Assembly (NCBI GenBank): GCA_030427405.1
Contig: JAUHXK010000007.1
Coordinates: forward strand, 186,001-250,000
Source of the DNA: Alphaproteobacteria bacterium
GTDB lineage: Bacteria > Pseudomonadota > Alphaproteobacteria > Rhodobacterales > Rhodobacteraceae
Length of the DNA stretch: 64,000 nucleotides
Direction of reading: 5' to 3'
Shown: positions 45,238 to 53,939 of the stretch, piece after piece
Numbering within the stretch: position 1 is the first letter of the stretch
How the letters are laid out: the number at the start of each line of letters is the position of its first letter
Position numbers and translations under genes: made by a program
Notes under the pieces: model-generated
What the model was told of the DNA's origin: nothing
The model's input: only the letters and a program-made list of their open reading frames with translations
Database searches by the model: none

Positions 45238-45471
45238 TCAGGCGCGGTCTATCCGTGCCGCACGCCCACCGCGCCGCTTGGCCAGCCGGGGTTTGCGTTC
45301 TGGCAGGGCGCTCATGATTTCAGCCCGTTCCGAGCTGTCCATTTTGGACCAGCGCGTGATTTCGTCGATGGTGCGGTAACAGCCGGTACAGATCTTTTCG
45401 GTGGGATGCACGACACAGATCTGGATGCACGGGCTTTCGACCTCGTCCCTTTTCCAAACCATGTTCGTCAT
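45238..45471 (-). CDS. DUF1289 small cysteine-rich protein
   Basis: A 77-aa protein with the DUF1289 pattern: SPCIQIC and CTGCYRTIDEITRWSKM, two C-x2-3-C pairs that could bind metal. The C-terminus is Arg/Lys-rich (ERKPRLAKRRGGRAARIDRA). The function of the family is unknown. The ORF track starts at 45696 inside ruvX; I use the ATG at 45471, preceded by CGGAGAG. It lies 17 bp downstream of ruvX, probably as the last gene of a ccmI-ruvX-DUF1289 unit. Confidence 0.88.
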   Translation of the reverse strand: MTNMVWKRDEVESPCIQICVVHPTEKICTGCYRTIDEITRWSKMDSSERAEIMSALPERKPRLAKRRGGRAARIDRA

Positions 45472-45488
45472 CTGCGCTCTCCGACAGC

Positions 45489-45953
45489 TTACAGCGCGCG
45501 CAACCGATCCAGCGCCCCTTGCAGGATATAACCCGCAGCGACGTGATCGATAACCTGTCCGCGACGTTTTCGGGTCGTATCCGCCTCGAGCAGTGCCTTT
45601 TCTGCCGCAACCGTGCTGAGCCGCTCGTCCCAAAACCCGACCGGCAGGTCCGTCAGGCGCGACAGGTTGCGGGCAAATGCACGTGTCGACTGACATCGGG
45701 GGCCTTCGGTGCCGTCCATGTTCTTGGGCAGGCCCAGAACAATCCCGCCTATTTCCCGGTGGGCCGCAAGTTCCAGAAGGCGCGCGGAATCCAATGTGAA
45801 TTTCTTGCGCCGCACGGTTTCGATCGGACTGGCTATGCCGCGCATCCGATCGGACACGGCGACGCCGATTGTCTTTTCGCCAAGATCCAACCCCATCAGC
45901 GCGTGCATTGGTTGCAGGGCAGCGGCAAAATCTTCGAACTGATCGTGGATCAT
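45489..45953 (-). CDS. ruvX: RuvX/YqgF family putative Holliday junction resolvase
   Basis: A 154-aa RNase-H-fold nuclease. The conserved acidic residues appear in ALMGLDLGEKTIGVAVSD, WDERLSTVAAEKALLE and DHVAAGYILQGAL, with VLGLPKNMDGTEGPRC in between. YqgF proteins are implicated in 16S rRNA 5'-end maturation and proposed to resolve Holliday junctions. The start overlaps the ccmI stop by 4 bp. An internal ATG at codon 16 or 20 would give a more standard N-terminus, so the first ~15 residues are uncertain. Confidence 0.92.
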   Translation of the reverse strand: MIHDQFEDFAAALQPMHALMGLDLGEKTIGVAVSDRMRGIASPIETVRRKKFTLDSARLLELAAHREIGGIVLGLPKNMDGTEGPRCQSTRAFARNLSRLTDLPVGFWDERLSTVAAEKALLEADTTRKRRGQVIDHVAAGYILQGALDRLRAL

Positions 45954-47179
45954 TGGGGCAGTCCCGCCTGCCGGGCGGCGGCTTCGATCATTTGCAGCGC
46001 CTCCGCATTGCCTGCGAAAACAGTTTGTGCCTCGTCCACGATGCCGCTTGCGCGGTCGGTTTCACCGATCACACCCAGCGCGGCAATCAGCCGGGCCCAT
46101 TCCTCGGGCGACCCGCCTTCGGTCGCAAGACGATCCGAAAGCTGGTTCACCATACCCCGGATCATTTCCTGACGCTCGGCATCGCTCAGTTCTGCGGCGG
46201 CCTCCATGTCGTCCTGGCTGGGACCGGGCGGCATTTCCGCCGGGGGGATATCGGGGGCGTTGAAGGCACCCGCGCGGAAGGCAAGGTCGTCAATCTGGGC
46301 GCGGATGGCGTCGGCCCAGGGCGCACCGGCCGGGGCGTGTTGCAATGTGTTCAGCCACAGGCTGTAGGCCAGGTCGGGGCGCCCGGTCTGCGCCAGCATC
46401 TGGCCCCAGTAATACCGTGCCGGACCATGATCGGGGTCGCGTTGCAAAGCTTGCTCCAGCGCGATTTCGGCCTCGGGCGAGACATAACCGCTCGTCGCAA
46501 GGATCATCATTTCCGCGAGGTTCGAATAGACATCGGCCGATGTGTCCGGGGCAGACAATTCGGCAACCCGCTGTTGCGCGGCATAGGCTGCCTTGAAATT
46601 CCCGGCATTTGCCTCGTGCTGGGCAAGCAGGGTATGCCCTTGCAGATCATCGGGCCGCGCGGCAACGGTTTCGCGTAATTGTTCCAACAGCTTGACATAG
46701 CTTTCTTCAAGTTGCGGCGCGGCAAAGGGGGTGGCCAGTTCCTCGGCATCCGCCTGGCTGGGCCGGTTCTGACGCAGGTCCTCGGCCCGTTCCAATCGCT
46801 GCGACAAAGGCATGTCCGGCAGGCCGACAGCCCCCAGTTTCTGATAAAGAAACAGCGCGCCGCCGATCAGGACCGCCGAAACGGCCAATACCGTGACACC
46901 GGACACAAGGCGCGACGGCCCGGCACCGCCCGAACCGGCGCGCAGTTGCGCATCGGCGGCCAGGATCCGGCGCGAGATCTCGGTCCTTACCCTTTCGGCA
47001 TCGGCCGAGCCGATGACACCGCGGGCCAGGTCACGGTCGACGCCGGCCAGCTGTTCGCGATAGACCCGCAGGTCATAAGCCGCCGCAGGCTCGCCGCCCT
47101 GCCGCCCGCGCAACAGGAACAGTCCTAGAAACGCCGCGATCAAAACGGCGGTCAAGATGATCAGAACCTCAAAAGACAT
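45950..47179 (-). CDS. ccmI: Cytochrome c biogenesis protein CcmI
   Basis: A 409-aa inner-membrane protein that binds apocytochrome c and passes it to the haem ligation complex. Its N-terminal module has two membrane helices (SFEVLIILTAVLIAAFLGLFLL and VTVLAVSAVLIGGALFLY) flanking a cytoplasmic loop with YDLRVYREQLAGVDRDLARG. A periplasmic TPR region follows (HTLLAQHEANAGNFKAAYAA, then EQALQRDPDHGPARYYWGQML). The start at 47179 follows GGAGGGACC; the ORF adds 29 codons upstream. The other ccm genes are not in the window. Confidence 0.93.
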   Translation of the reverse strand: MSFEVLIILTAVLIAAFLGLFLLRGRQGGEPAAAYDLRVYREQLAGVDRDLARGVIGSADAERVRTEISRRILAADAQLRAGSGGAGPSRLVSGVTVLAVSAVLIGGALFLYQKLGAVGLPDMPLSQRLERAEDLRQNRPSQADAEELATPFAAPQLEESYVKLLEQLRETVAARPDDLQGHTLLAQHEANAGNFKAAYAAQQRVAELSAPDTSADVYSNLAEMMILATSGYVSPEAEIALEQALQRDPDHGPARYYWGQMLAQTGRPDLAYSLWLNTLQHAPAGAPWADAIRAQIDDLAFRAGAFNAPDIPPAEMPPGPSQDDMEAAAELSDAERQEMIRGMVNQLSDRLATEGGSPEEWARLIAALGVIGETDRASGIVDEAQTVFAGNAEALQMIEAAARQAGLPQ

Positions 47180-47260
47180 GGTCCCTCCGAAATCGTTGCC
47201 CAGACTTAGACCTGTGCGGCGATGGAAAAAAGGGACAAATGGCCGCGAATGGGCGTCATG

Positions 47261-47279
47261 TCGCAATAGTGCGATATTG
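47261..47279. promoter_or_regulatory. Overlapping palindromes upstream of sarcosine oxidase genes
   Basis: TCGCAATAGTGCGATATTG contains two interleaved inverted repeats, TCGC-N6-GCGA and CAATA-N6-TATTG, about 75 bp upstream of soxB in the divergent gap with ccmI. This is a good candidate binding site for the regulator of the sarcosine operon, which is not encoded nearby. Confidence 0.45.
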
Positions 47280-47354
47280 TGGCGTTGTCCGGCGGGGGTA
47301 TGATGGCATCACGCGGCATATCTGCGCCCAATAACGAACCGGACGGATTCGCTC

Positions 47355-48599
47355 ATGAGACATTACTCTGCCTTTGCTGTTGCCCGAGAAGCGCTGCGCT
47401 ATCACACCGGGTGGGAACGGGCCTGGCGCTCGCCCGAACCGAAGAAACGGTATGACGTGATCATCGTCGGTGCTGGCGGCCATGGCCTGGCAACCGCGTA
47501 TTACCTGGGCAAGAACTACGGCATTCAGAATGTCGCCGTCATCGAAAAGGGCTGGCTGGGCGGTGGCAACACCGGCCGGAATACGACCATCATCCGGTCG
47601 AATTACCTTCAGGACCCTTCGGCGGCGATCTATGAAAAGGCCCGCGACCTCTATGAGAATCTCAGCCAGGAGCTGAACTATAACGTCATGTTCAGCCCGC
47701 GCGGCGTGATGATGCTGGCCCAGACCCAGCACGAGATTCGCGGCTATCAGCGCACGGCCCACGCCAACGCCTTGCAAGGGGTCAAAACCGAATGGATCAC
47801 ACCTGAACGCGTCAAGAAACTGGTTCCGATCATCAATATCGACGGCCCCCGCTATCCGGTTCTGGGGGCGCTGTGGCAGGAACGCGGCGGCACGGCCCGC
47901 CACGACGCGGTGGCCTGGGGCTATGCACGCGCATGTTCGGCGATGGGCATGGATATCATCCAGCAATGCGAAGTCACCGGTGTCCGGTCTGAAAACGGCC
48001 GTGTTGTCGGCGTTGATACAACCAAGGGCGCCATCGACTGCGACAAGTTGGGCATCATCGTTGCCGGCCACTCGGGGCAGTTGGCGCAGATGGCAGGGTT
48101 CCGTCTGCCACTCGAGGCCATCGCGCTGCAGGCGCTGGTGTCCGAGCCGATCAAACCGTGCATGGACGTGGTCGTCATGGCCAACACCGTTCACGGCTAC
48201 ATGTCGCAATCCGACAAGGGCGAAATGGTCATCGGCGGCGGCACCGACGGGTTCAACAACTACACCCAGCGCGGCAGTTTCCATCATATCGAGGAAACCG
48301 TGCGCGCATTGGTCGAAACCTTCCCGATGATTTCGCGCCTCAAGATGCTGCGCCAATGGGGCGGGATTGTAGATATGACAGGCGACCGGTCTCCGATTCT
48401 GTCCAAAACCCCCCTGCAGGGATGCTTCATCAACGGCGGATGGGGGACAGGGGGGTTCAAGGCGATCCCCGGTTCTGGCTGGGGCATGGCACAGCTGATG
48501 GCCACCGGCCATTCATCACTGACCGAAGCCTTCACGCTCGACCGCTTCAAAGAGGGCCGGTTCATCGACGAAAGCGTCGCCGCCGGGGTGGCGCATTGA
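47355..48599 (+). CDS. soxB: Sarcosine oxidase subunit beta
   Basis: The beta subunit of heterotetrameric sarcosine oxidase is a DAO-fold flavoprotein that oxidises sarcosine to glycine, with formaldehyde equivalents passed to tetrahydrofolate. The 414-aa protein has the FAD motif DVIIVGAGGHGLATAYYLGKNYG, the segment GGTARHDAVAWGYARA with the His used for covalent FMN in characterised enzymes, and the C-terminal GDRSPILSKTPLQGCFINGGWGTGGFKAIPGSG. It is the first gene of soxB-(TfoX-N)-soxD-soxA-soxG. The start lacks a strong Shine-Dalgarno sequence but fits the family. Confidence 0.96.
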   Translation: MRHYSAFAVAREALRYHTGWERAWRSPEPKKRYDVIIVGAGGHGLATAYYLGKNYGIQNVAVIEKGWLGGGNTGRNTTIIRSNYLQDPSAAIYEKARDLYENLSQELNYNVMFSPRGVMMLAQTQHEIRGYQRTAHANALQGVKTEWITPERVKKLVPIINIDGPRYPVLGALWQERGGTARHDAVAWGYARACSAMGMDIIQQCEVTGVRSENGRVVGVDTTKGAIDCDKLGIIVAGHSGQLAQMAGFRLPLEAIALQALVSEPIKPCMDVVVMANTVHGYMSQSDKGEMVIGGGTDGFNNYTQRGSFHHIEETVRALVETFPMISRLKMLRQWGGIVDMTGDRSPILSKTPLQGCFINGGWGTGGFKAIPGSGWGMAQLMATGHSSLTEAFTLDRFKEGRFIDESVAAGVAH

Positions 48600-48654
48600 T
48601 GGTGAACCTGCAGGCTCATGTCAGGCCACACCCGGCCCGCCAAAGAGGTGCGTG

Positions 48655-48984
48655 ATGGCCTATTCCGAGATCATGGCCGAAACCATGCGCGCCGATTTGG
48701 GGGTCGAGCCGGGGCTGTCCGAAAAAAGGATGTTCGGCGGTCTGTGTTTTCTGCTCCATGGCAACATGGTCTGCGGCATTACCAAGGACGGCGCGATGTA
48801 TCGCCCCGGCAAGGACCGCGAGGCCGAGGCCCTGAAGGCCGGGGCCCAGCCGATTTCTTTCACCGGTCGCCCGATGGGCGGGATGGTCGAGGTCGACGCC
48901 GGCGCCTTCGAAGATGCCGACCTGCGCATGAAACTAACCGAAATGTCGCTGGCCCATGCCGCCAGCCTGCCGCCAAAAGGATGA
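48655..48984 (+). CDS. TfoX N-terminal domain protein embedded in the sarcosine operon
   Basis: A 109-aa protein with the TfoX/Sxy N-terminal domain pattern: RMFGGLCFLLHGNMVCGI, followed by MYRPGKDREAE and ISFTGRPMGGMVEVDAG. Full-length Sxy regulates competence; stand-alone N-domain proteins have no settled function. The ATG at 48655 follows AGAGG; the GTG one codon before is an alternative. It sits between soxB and soxD, with only 4 bp to soxD, so it is made with the oxidase. Whether it acts on sarcosine metabolism is unknown. Confidence 0.85.
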   Translation: MAYSEIMAETMRADLGVEPGLSEKRMFGGLCFLLHGNMVCGITKDGAMYRPGKDREAEALKAGAQPISFTGRPMGGMVEVDAGAFEDADLRMKLTEMSLAHAASLPPKG

Positions 48985-48988
48985 ACCG

Positions 48989-49318
48989 ATGCTGATCCTG
49001 AATTGCCCCTATTGCGGCGTGGACGCCGAAGAAACCGAACTGGCCGCCGGAGGCGAGGCGCATCTGAAACGTTTTGGCCCGGGGTCTTCGGACGACGAAT
49101 TCCACGACTACCTGTTCATGCGCGAAAACCCCAAGGGCGTGCATTTCGAACGCTGGCGCCACGCTAACGGGTGCGGCAAGTGGTTCCACGCGGCCCGCTG
49201 CACCCAGACGCTCGAAGTATTTGGAACCTACTCCGCCCAAACCTCGGAACCGCCACAAGCGATCAAGGACGCAATCAGCGCCAGACGCCCCGGCTGGACC
49301 TGGAGAGACCTGTCCTGA
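48989..49318 (+). CDS. soxD: Sarcosine oxidase subunit delta
   Basis: The small zinc-binding subunit of heterotetrameric sarcosine oxidase, 109 aa. The zinc-ligand set is visible: C-P-Y-C in LILNCPYCGVDAEETEL, and His/Cys in ANGCGKWFHAARCTQT. The middle carries the family's DYLFMRENPKGVHFERW segment. I start at 48989, which gives the standard MLILNCPYCG N-terminus; the ORF begins 33 bp earlier inside the previous gene. Confidence 0.95.
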   Translation: MLILNCPYCGVDAEETELAAGGEAHLKRFGPGSSDDEFHDYLFMRENPKGVHFERWRHANGCGKWFHAARCTQTLEVFGTYSAQTSEPPQAIKDAISARRPGWTWRDLS

Positions 49319-49320
49319 TG

Positions 49321-49362
49321 CTTCATCTTTTCAAAAATACTCCCGCCGGAGGCTCCGCCGCT
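49321..49362 (-). repeat. Dispersed GAGTATTT...GATGAAG element, copy 2
   Basis: Read on the minus strand: CGGCGGAGCCTCCGGCGGGAGTATTTTTGAAAAGATGAAG in two parts, a GC-rich palindrome and the GAGTATTT-to-GATGAAG tail. It fills most of the 67-bp gap between soxD and soxA. Copy 1 (5516) and copy 3 (52986) share the tail. Confidence 0.65.
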
Positions 49363-49385
49363 TCCATCCGCGAAAGGTCCGCACA

Positions 49386-52300
49386 ATGAGCACCCGCCTC
49401 GCCAAACAAGGCCGCCTGATCGACCGGACGAAACAGGTCACCTTTACCTTCAATGGCACCTCGATGCAGGGATACCAGGGCGATACGCTGGCCTCTGCGC
49501 TGCTTGCCAATGACCAGATGATGATGGGCAGGTCCTTCAAATATCACCGGCCCCGTGGCGTTGTTGCCAGCGGTGCAGAAGAGCCCAACGCGCTGGTCGG
49601 ATTGGGGCAGGGCAACCGGTTCGAACCGAACCAGCGTGCCACAACGACCGAACTGTTCAATGGCCTGACCTCGGTGTCGCAGAACCACTGGCCGAACCTG
49701 GAATTCGACATCGGCGCCGTGAACACGGCCCTGGCGCGGTTCCTGCCGGCCGGGTTCTACTATAAGACCTTCATTCACCCCAAACCGTTCTGGAAACATG
49801 TCTACGAACCGTTCATCCGCCAGTCCGCCGGTCTGGGGAAAGCCCCGGACAAAGACAGCCGCGATGCCGACACTTACGAGCATTTCTACCACTTCACCGA
49901 TGTTCTCGTGATCGGGGGCGGTGTTGCCGGTCTGCAGGCGGCCAAAGCGGCGGCTCAATCTGGTGCCAAGGTCATGCTGATCGAGCAGACCGCGCATTGG
50001 GGCGGTCGCGCTCCGGTTGATGGTGGAACCATCGATGGCGCTCCTGTGGATAAGTTCGTGGAACAATTGGTTTCCGAACTCGAAACAATGGGCAACGTCA
50101 CCCTGCGCAACCGCTGCATGGGGGCAGGGGTCTATGACCACGGTTACGTGCTGGGATACGAGCGTCTGACCGACCACACGCCGGGCGTGCAAGGCCCCCG
50201 TCACCGCCTGTGGCGCATCCGTGCCAAACAGGTCGTGACAGCCACCGGCGCGATTGAGCGTCCGCTGTCGTTCGCGGGCAATGATGTTCCGGGCGTCATG
50301 CTGGCCTCGGCCATGCGGGATTATGTGGTGAACTGGGGCGTGACCCCGGGTGAGCGCGTGATCGTTGCAACCAACAACGACGATGCCTATCGCACAGCGA
50401 TTACCCTCAAACAGGCCGGTGTGGACGTTCTGCGCGTGGTCGATGCGCGCGACAGCGCCGGACCTCTGGCGGAAGAGGCGCGTCAGCTGGGCATCCGTGT
50501 CGATCCGGGCAAAGCCATTGCCAAAGTCAAAGGCGGCAAGCGCGTCAAGAAAGTTGCGCTGTGCAACCAGGAAGGCATCGGTGGTGCGCGGGAAGAGGTT
50601 GAATGCGATGCGGTTGCCATGTCGGGCGGCTGGTCTCCGGTCGTTCACATGTGGTCGCATTGCGGCGGCAAGCTGATCTGGGATGAGGCGAACGCCCATT
50701 TCCGTCCCGACCCCGAGCGTCCTCCGCTGGGGGCAAACGGCGAGGGCTTCGTAATCGCCGCGGGTTCGTCCAACGGTCCGCTGGCTCTGGGCGAGGTTTT
50801 GGCGGATGCCGATGCCGCTGGGAAAGCGGCGGCCAAGGCGGCCGGTTGCAAAGCGAAACGTACCAAGGCGCCATTGGGCGAAACCACGGCCGAGGCTCCG
50901 ATGGCAGCCGTCTGGTTGATGCCTGCCAATGCAGACATCCAATTGCGCATGAAGTCGTGGTTGGACTTCCAGAACGACGTTAAGGTCTCGGACGTTCAGC
51001 TGGCAGCGCGCGAAGGCTATGAAAGCGTCGAACACACCAAGCGTTACACCACGCTCGGCATGGCGACCGATCAGGGTAAGTTGAGCAACATCAACGGTTT
51101 GGCGATCCTTGCTGATGCGCTGGATAAGGACATCCCGAAGGTCGGCACCACCACGTTCCGCCCGCCATACACGCCGATCTCGCTGGCGTCGATCGGTGGT
51201 GAAGCGCGCGGCGAGGTGTTCCAGCCAATCCGTCAAACTCCGATGCACAATTGGCATGACCAAAACGGCGCAGACTGGGAGCCGGTCGGCCATTGGCGCC
51301 GGACCTATGCCTATGTGCGTCCGGGTGAATCCGTGCATGACGCGGTCAATCGCGAGGTGAAGAACACCCGCGAAAACCTCGGCCTGCTGGATGCCTCGAC
51401 ACTGGGGAAACTGATCGTCAAAGGCCCCGATGCGGGCAAGTTCCTGGACATGATGTACACCAACATGATGTCCACGCTGAAGGTCGGCAAATGCCGCTAT
51501 GGCCTGATGTGTTCGGAAAACGGCTTTCTGATCGACGACGGAGTTGTCGCTCGTATCGACGAGGACACATGGCTGTGCCACACCACCACCGGCGGGGCCG
51601 AGCGTATCCATGGTCATATGGAAGAATGGCTGCAGACCGAATGGTGGGACTGGAAAGTCTACGTCGCCAACGTGACCGAGCAATACGCCCAGGTCGCCGT
51701 AGTGGGCCCCAACGCCCGGAAGGTGCTGGAAAAGCTTGGCGGTGGCATGGATCTGTCGAAAGAGGCGCTGCCGTTCATGGAATGGCGCGACGGCCAGATC
51801 GGCGACTTTGATTGCCGAGTCTACCGCATCTCGTTCTCGGGCGAGCTGTCCTATGAGATCGCGGTTCCGGCAAGCCAGGGTCAGGCGTTCTGGGACGCGC
51901 TGATGGAGGCAGGCAGAGAGTTCGGCGTGATGCCTTACGGCACTGAATGCCTGCACATTTTGCGGGCCGAAAAGGGCTTTATCATGATCGGCGACGAGAC
52001 CGACGGCACCGTGATCCCGCAGGATCTGGGGCTGCACTGGGCGCTGTCCAAAAAGAAAGAGGACTACCTCGGAAAACGCGCCCATTTGCGCAGCCATATG
52101 GCCGATCCCGAGCGTTGGAAACTGGTCGGTCTTGAGACTGTGGATGGATCGGTCCTGCCGGACGGTGCTTATGCGGTGGGCGAGGGCATCAACGCCAACG
52201 GTCAGCGCAATATGATCGGGCGTGTGACCTCGACCTATTACTCGGCCAATCTTGGCAAGGGCATCGCCATGGGGCTGATCAAGCACGGCCCCGATCGGAT

Positions 52301-52403
52301 GGGCGAGATCGTCGAGTTTCCGGGCACGGACGGCAAAACCTATAAAGCCAAGATCGTCGATCCGATCTTCTACGACAAGGACGGGGAGAAGCAGAATGTC
52401 TGA
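49386..52403 (+). CDS. soxA: Sarcosine oxidase subunit alpha
   Basis: The large subunit, 1005 aa. The N-terminal region resembles a [2Fe-2S]-type domain (GDTLASALLANDQMMMGRSFKYHRPRG). A nucleotide-binding domain follows (VLVIGGGVAGLQAAKAAAQSG), which binds NAD+ in characterised enzymes. The C-terminal ~380 residues form a GcvT-like tetrahydrofolate domain that turns the imine product into methylene-tetrahydrofolate. The start at 49386 lies after AAAGG; the ORF begins far upstream inside soxD and is not used. Its last 8 bp overlap soxG. A 1028-codon open frame opposite is a shadow. Confidence 0.97.
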   Translation: MSTRLAKQGRLIDRTKQVTFTFNGTSMQGYQGDTLASALLANDQMMMGRSFKYHRPRGVVASGAEEPNALVGLGQGNRFEPNQRATTTELFNGLTSVSQNHWPNLEFDIGAVNTALARFLPAGFYYKTFIHPKPFWKHVYEPFIRQSAGLGKAPDKDSRDADTYEHFYHFTDVLVIGGGVAGLQAAKAAAQSGAKVMLIEQTAHWGGRAPVDGGTIDGAPVDKFVEQLVSELETMGNVTLRNRCMGAGVYDHGYVLGYERLTDHTPGVQGPRHRLWRIRAKQVVTATGAIERPLSFAGNDVPGVMLASAMRDYVVNWGVTPGERVIVATNNDDAYRTAITLKQAGVDVLRVVDARDSAGPLAEEARQLGIRVDPGKAIAKVKGGKRVKKVALCNQEGIGGAREEVECDAVAMSGGWSPVVHMWSHCGGKLIWDEANAHFRPDPERPPLGANGEGFVIAAGSSNGPLALGEVLADADAAGKAAAKAAGCKAKRTKAPLGETTAEAPMAAVWLMPANADIQLRMKSWLDFQNDVKVSDVQLAAREGYESVEHTKRYTTLGMATDQGKLSNINGLAILADALDKDIPKVGTTTFRPPYTPISLASIGGEARGEVFQPIRQTPMHNWHDQNGADWEPVGHWRRTYAYVRPGESVHDAVNREVKNTRENLGLLDASTLGKLIVKGPDAGKFLDMMYTNMMSTLKVGKCRYGLMCSENGFLIDDGVVARIDEDTWLCHTTTGGAERIHGHMEEWLQTEWWDWKVYVANVTEQYAQVAVVGPNARKVLEKLGGGMDLSKEALPFMEWRDGQIGDFDCRVYRISFSGELSYEIAVPASQGQAFWDALMEAGREFGVMPYGTECLHILRAEKGFIMIGDETDGTVIPQDLGLHWALSKKKEDYLGKRAHLRSHMADPERWKLVGLETVDGSVLPDGAYAVGEGINANGQRNMIGRVTSTYYSANLGKGIAMGLIKHGPDRMGEIVEFPGTDGKTYKAKIVDPIFYDKDGEKQNV

Positions 52404-52962
52404 ACCCATCAGCGCACTGAATCACGCCAGCTATGACGGAATTGCCCGTATCGAGGAGTGCGGGTTGCAGGGCATGATCACCCTGCGCGGCGATCTGTCG
52501 GACAAGGTGTTGGCCAAGGCCGTCAAGGATGCCACCGGGCAGGCTGTACCTGGTCAACGTGCGGCGTTCGTTGATGGTGACACCGGTGTTTGCTGGATGT
52601 CGACGGACGAGTTGCTGGTGTTGGTGCCATATGCCGAGGTCGAGGCAAAACTGGCGGCGATGACCAACGCGCTGGGCGGTACGCATGCACTGGCCGTCAA
52701 CGTCTCGGACGCGCGTGCGGTATTCCGCATTTCGGGTGCACATGCGCGCGAGGTGTTGGGCAAGCTGGCCCCGGTCGATCTGTCGGCCGAGGCGTTCCAG
52801 CCTGGCCAAATCCGCCGTTCGCGTCTGGCGCAGGTGGCGGGTGCCTTCTGGTTGGATGACGAACAGACCTTGCGCGTGGTGTGTTTTCGGTCGGCTGCGG
52901 ATTACGTATTCAAATTGTTGAAAATCGCCGCGCAACCGGGCAGTGAGGTTGGGGTATACTGA
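52396..52962 (+). CDS. soxG: Sarcosine oxidase subunit gamma
   Basis: The 188-aa gamma subunit, structurally related to the folate domain of GcvT and needed for assembly of the heterotetramer. Typical segments are VCWMSTDELLVLVPYAEVEAKLAAM, LAVNVSDARAVFRISGAHAREVLGKL and FWLDDEQTLRVVCFRSAADYVFKLL. It overlaps the end of soxA by 8 bp and closes the operon. The GC-rich repeat element that follows may contain the transcript end. Confidence 0.95.
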   Translation: MSEPISALNHASYDGIARIEECGLQGMITLRGDLSDKVLAKAVKDATGQAVPGQRAAFVDGDTGVCWMSTDELLVLVPYAEVEAKLAAMTNALGGTHALAVNVSDARAVFRISGAHAREVLGKLAPVDLSAEAFQPGQIRRSRLAQVAGAFWLDDEQTLRVVCFRSAADYVFKLLKIAAQPGSEVGVY

Positions 52963-52985
52963 TCCAGGGCGCAAGCGCCGGGCTG

Positions 52986-53049
52986 GGGCAAGGGGGCTTT
53001 GCCCCTCGGCCTGCGGCCTCACCCCCAGGATATTTCTGGCCAGATGAAG
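52986..53049 (+). repeat. Dispersed GAGTATTT...GATGAAG element, copy 3
   Basis: GC-rich hairpins (GGGGCAAGGGGGCTTTGCCCC, GGCCTGCGGCC) are followed by CAGGATATTTCTGGCCAGATGAAG. It lies between soxG and the opposing FkbM gene, and the hairpin may end soxG transcription. Copies 1 and 2 share the ATTT...GATGAAG tail. Confidence 0.65.
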
Positions 53050-53071
53050 AGCGGATCGGTGGCGCGTGAGG

Positions 53072-53839
53072 TCACGGGTTTGCGTTGAAAAGCACCGTTG
53101 GAAACTGGGTCAGGCCGCGATCTCCGGTCAGGGCGGATTTGCCTGTTTCGCCGGTCACCGGGTCGTGGCAGTTTGGGTAAAAGGCAAGGGCATCGGACAG
53201 GTCGGCCATGGCCGCGGCCCTGGTTTCTGCGGCGAGGTAGGGCGCGTGGGTCGACAGGAGCAAGGCGGGGTACGTTTCCTGCAACCATGGAACCAGTGAG
53301 GGCAGAACCGAGTATTCGGCCCCTTCGATATCCATTTTGACCAGCGACACCTGCGACAGGTCGATGGCATTTGCGAAGGCGGTCCATCCGATCGTCAGTG
53401 CATCGGTGCCATGGGAACCGTCATGCAGGAGCGAAGAGGTGGAATCGCCTGCTTCGCCATGTGCGGACGCCATGCGCGCGACGCCGAAGCCATCCGAAAG
53501 GGCGACACCGAAGGCGGACACATTGCGGATGCCGTTCAGTTCAAGGTTCCATACGAGGTGGCGATAGGCGACCGGGTCGGGTTCGAAGCACCAGACGTGG
53601 CGCGCGCGGCGCGCGGCGTAGAGAACGGTGGGACCGATCCAGGCGCCGATATCCAGGTAGTCCTTGTCCGCAGAGAGATGGGCGTCGAGGGTCGCGAATG
53701 TTTCCGGTTCCCAGTTGCCTGCCGATACTTTGCGCCAGAACTTGGAATGATAAGGGTCCAGCCGGAACGGTTGCCCGTTGAGGTTGCCTGAATAATAGCC
53801 GCGGGCGCGGTAGAACATCTTGCGCGCCTGTGTCAGCAT
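53072..53839 (-). CDS. FkbM-family methyltransferase
   Basis: A 255-aa SAM-dependent methyltransferase of the FkbM group. The SAM-binding region is visible as YLDIGAWIGPTVLYAARRARHVWCFEPDPVAY, and the FkbM signature as VSLVKMDIEGAEYSVLPSLVPWL. Family members methylate sugar hydroxyls or other acceptors, often in surface polysaccharides. The substrate is unknown. The ATG at 53839 follows GGAGG at 7-nt spacing; the ORF track adds 19 codons. It is divergent from sodB. Confidence 0.88.
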   Translation of the reverse strand: MLTQARKMFYRARGYYSGNLNGQPFRLDPYHSKFWRKVSAGNWEPETFATLDAHLSADKDYLDIGAWIGPTVLYAARRARHVWCFEPDPVAYRHLVWNLELNGIRNVSAFGVALSDGFGVARMASAHGEAGDSTSSLLHDGSHGTDALTIGWTAFANAIDLSQVSLVKMDIEGAEYSVLPSLVPWLQETYPALLLSTHAPYLAAETRAAAMADLSDALAFYPNCHDPVTGETGKSALTGDRGLTQFPTVLFNANP

Positions 53840-53939
53840 CGCGGACCTCCGGGTTTTATTGTCTCGGCCCTTGACCTGCGGCGGTTGCCAAAGCATTTAA
53901 CCCTTGGGAACCGCAACTTTTATTTTACAGGGGGCCGAC

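Noticed and set aside
49323-52409. A 1028-codon open frame on the minus strand opposite soxA
   Set aside because: It mirrors soxA exactly in extent. Its His/Gln/Arg-rich composition is what the reverse frame of a GC-rich gene gives, and soxA has full family motifs.
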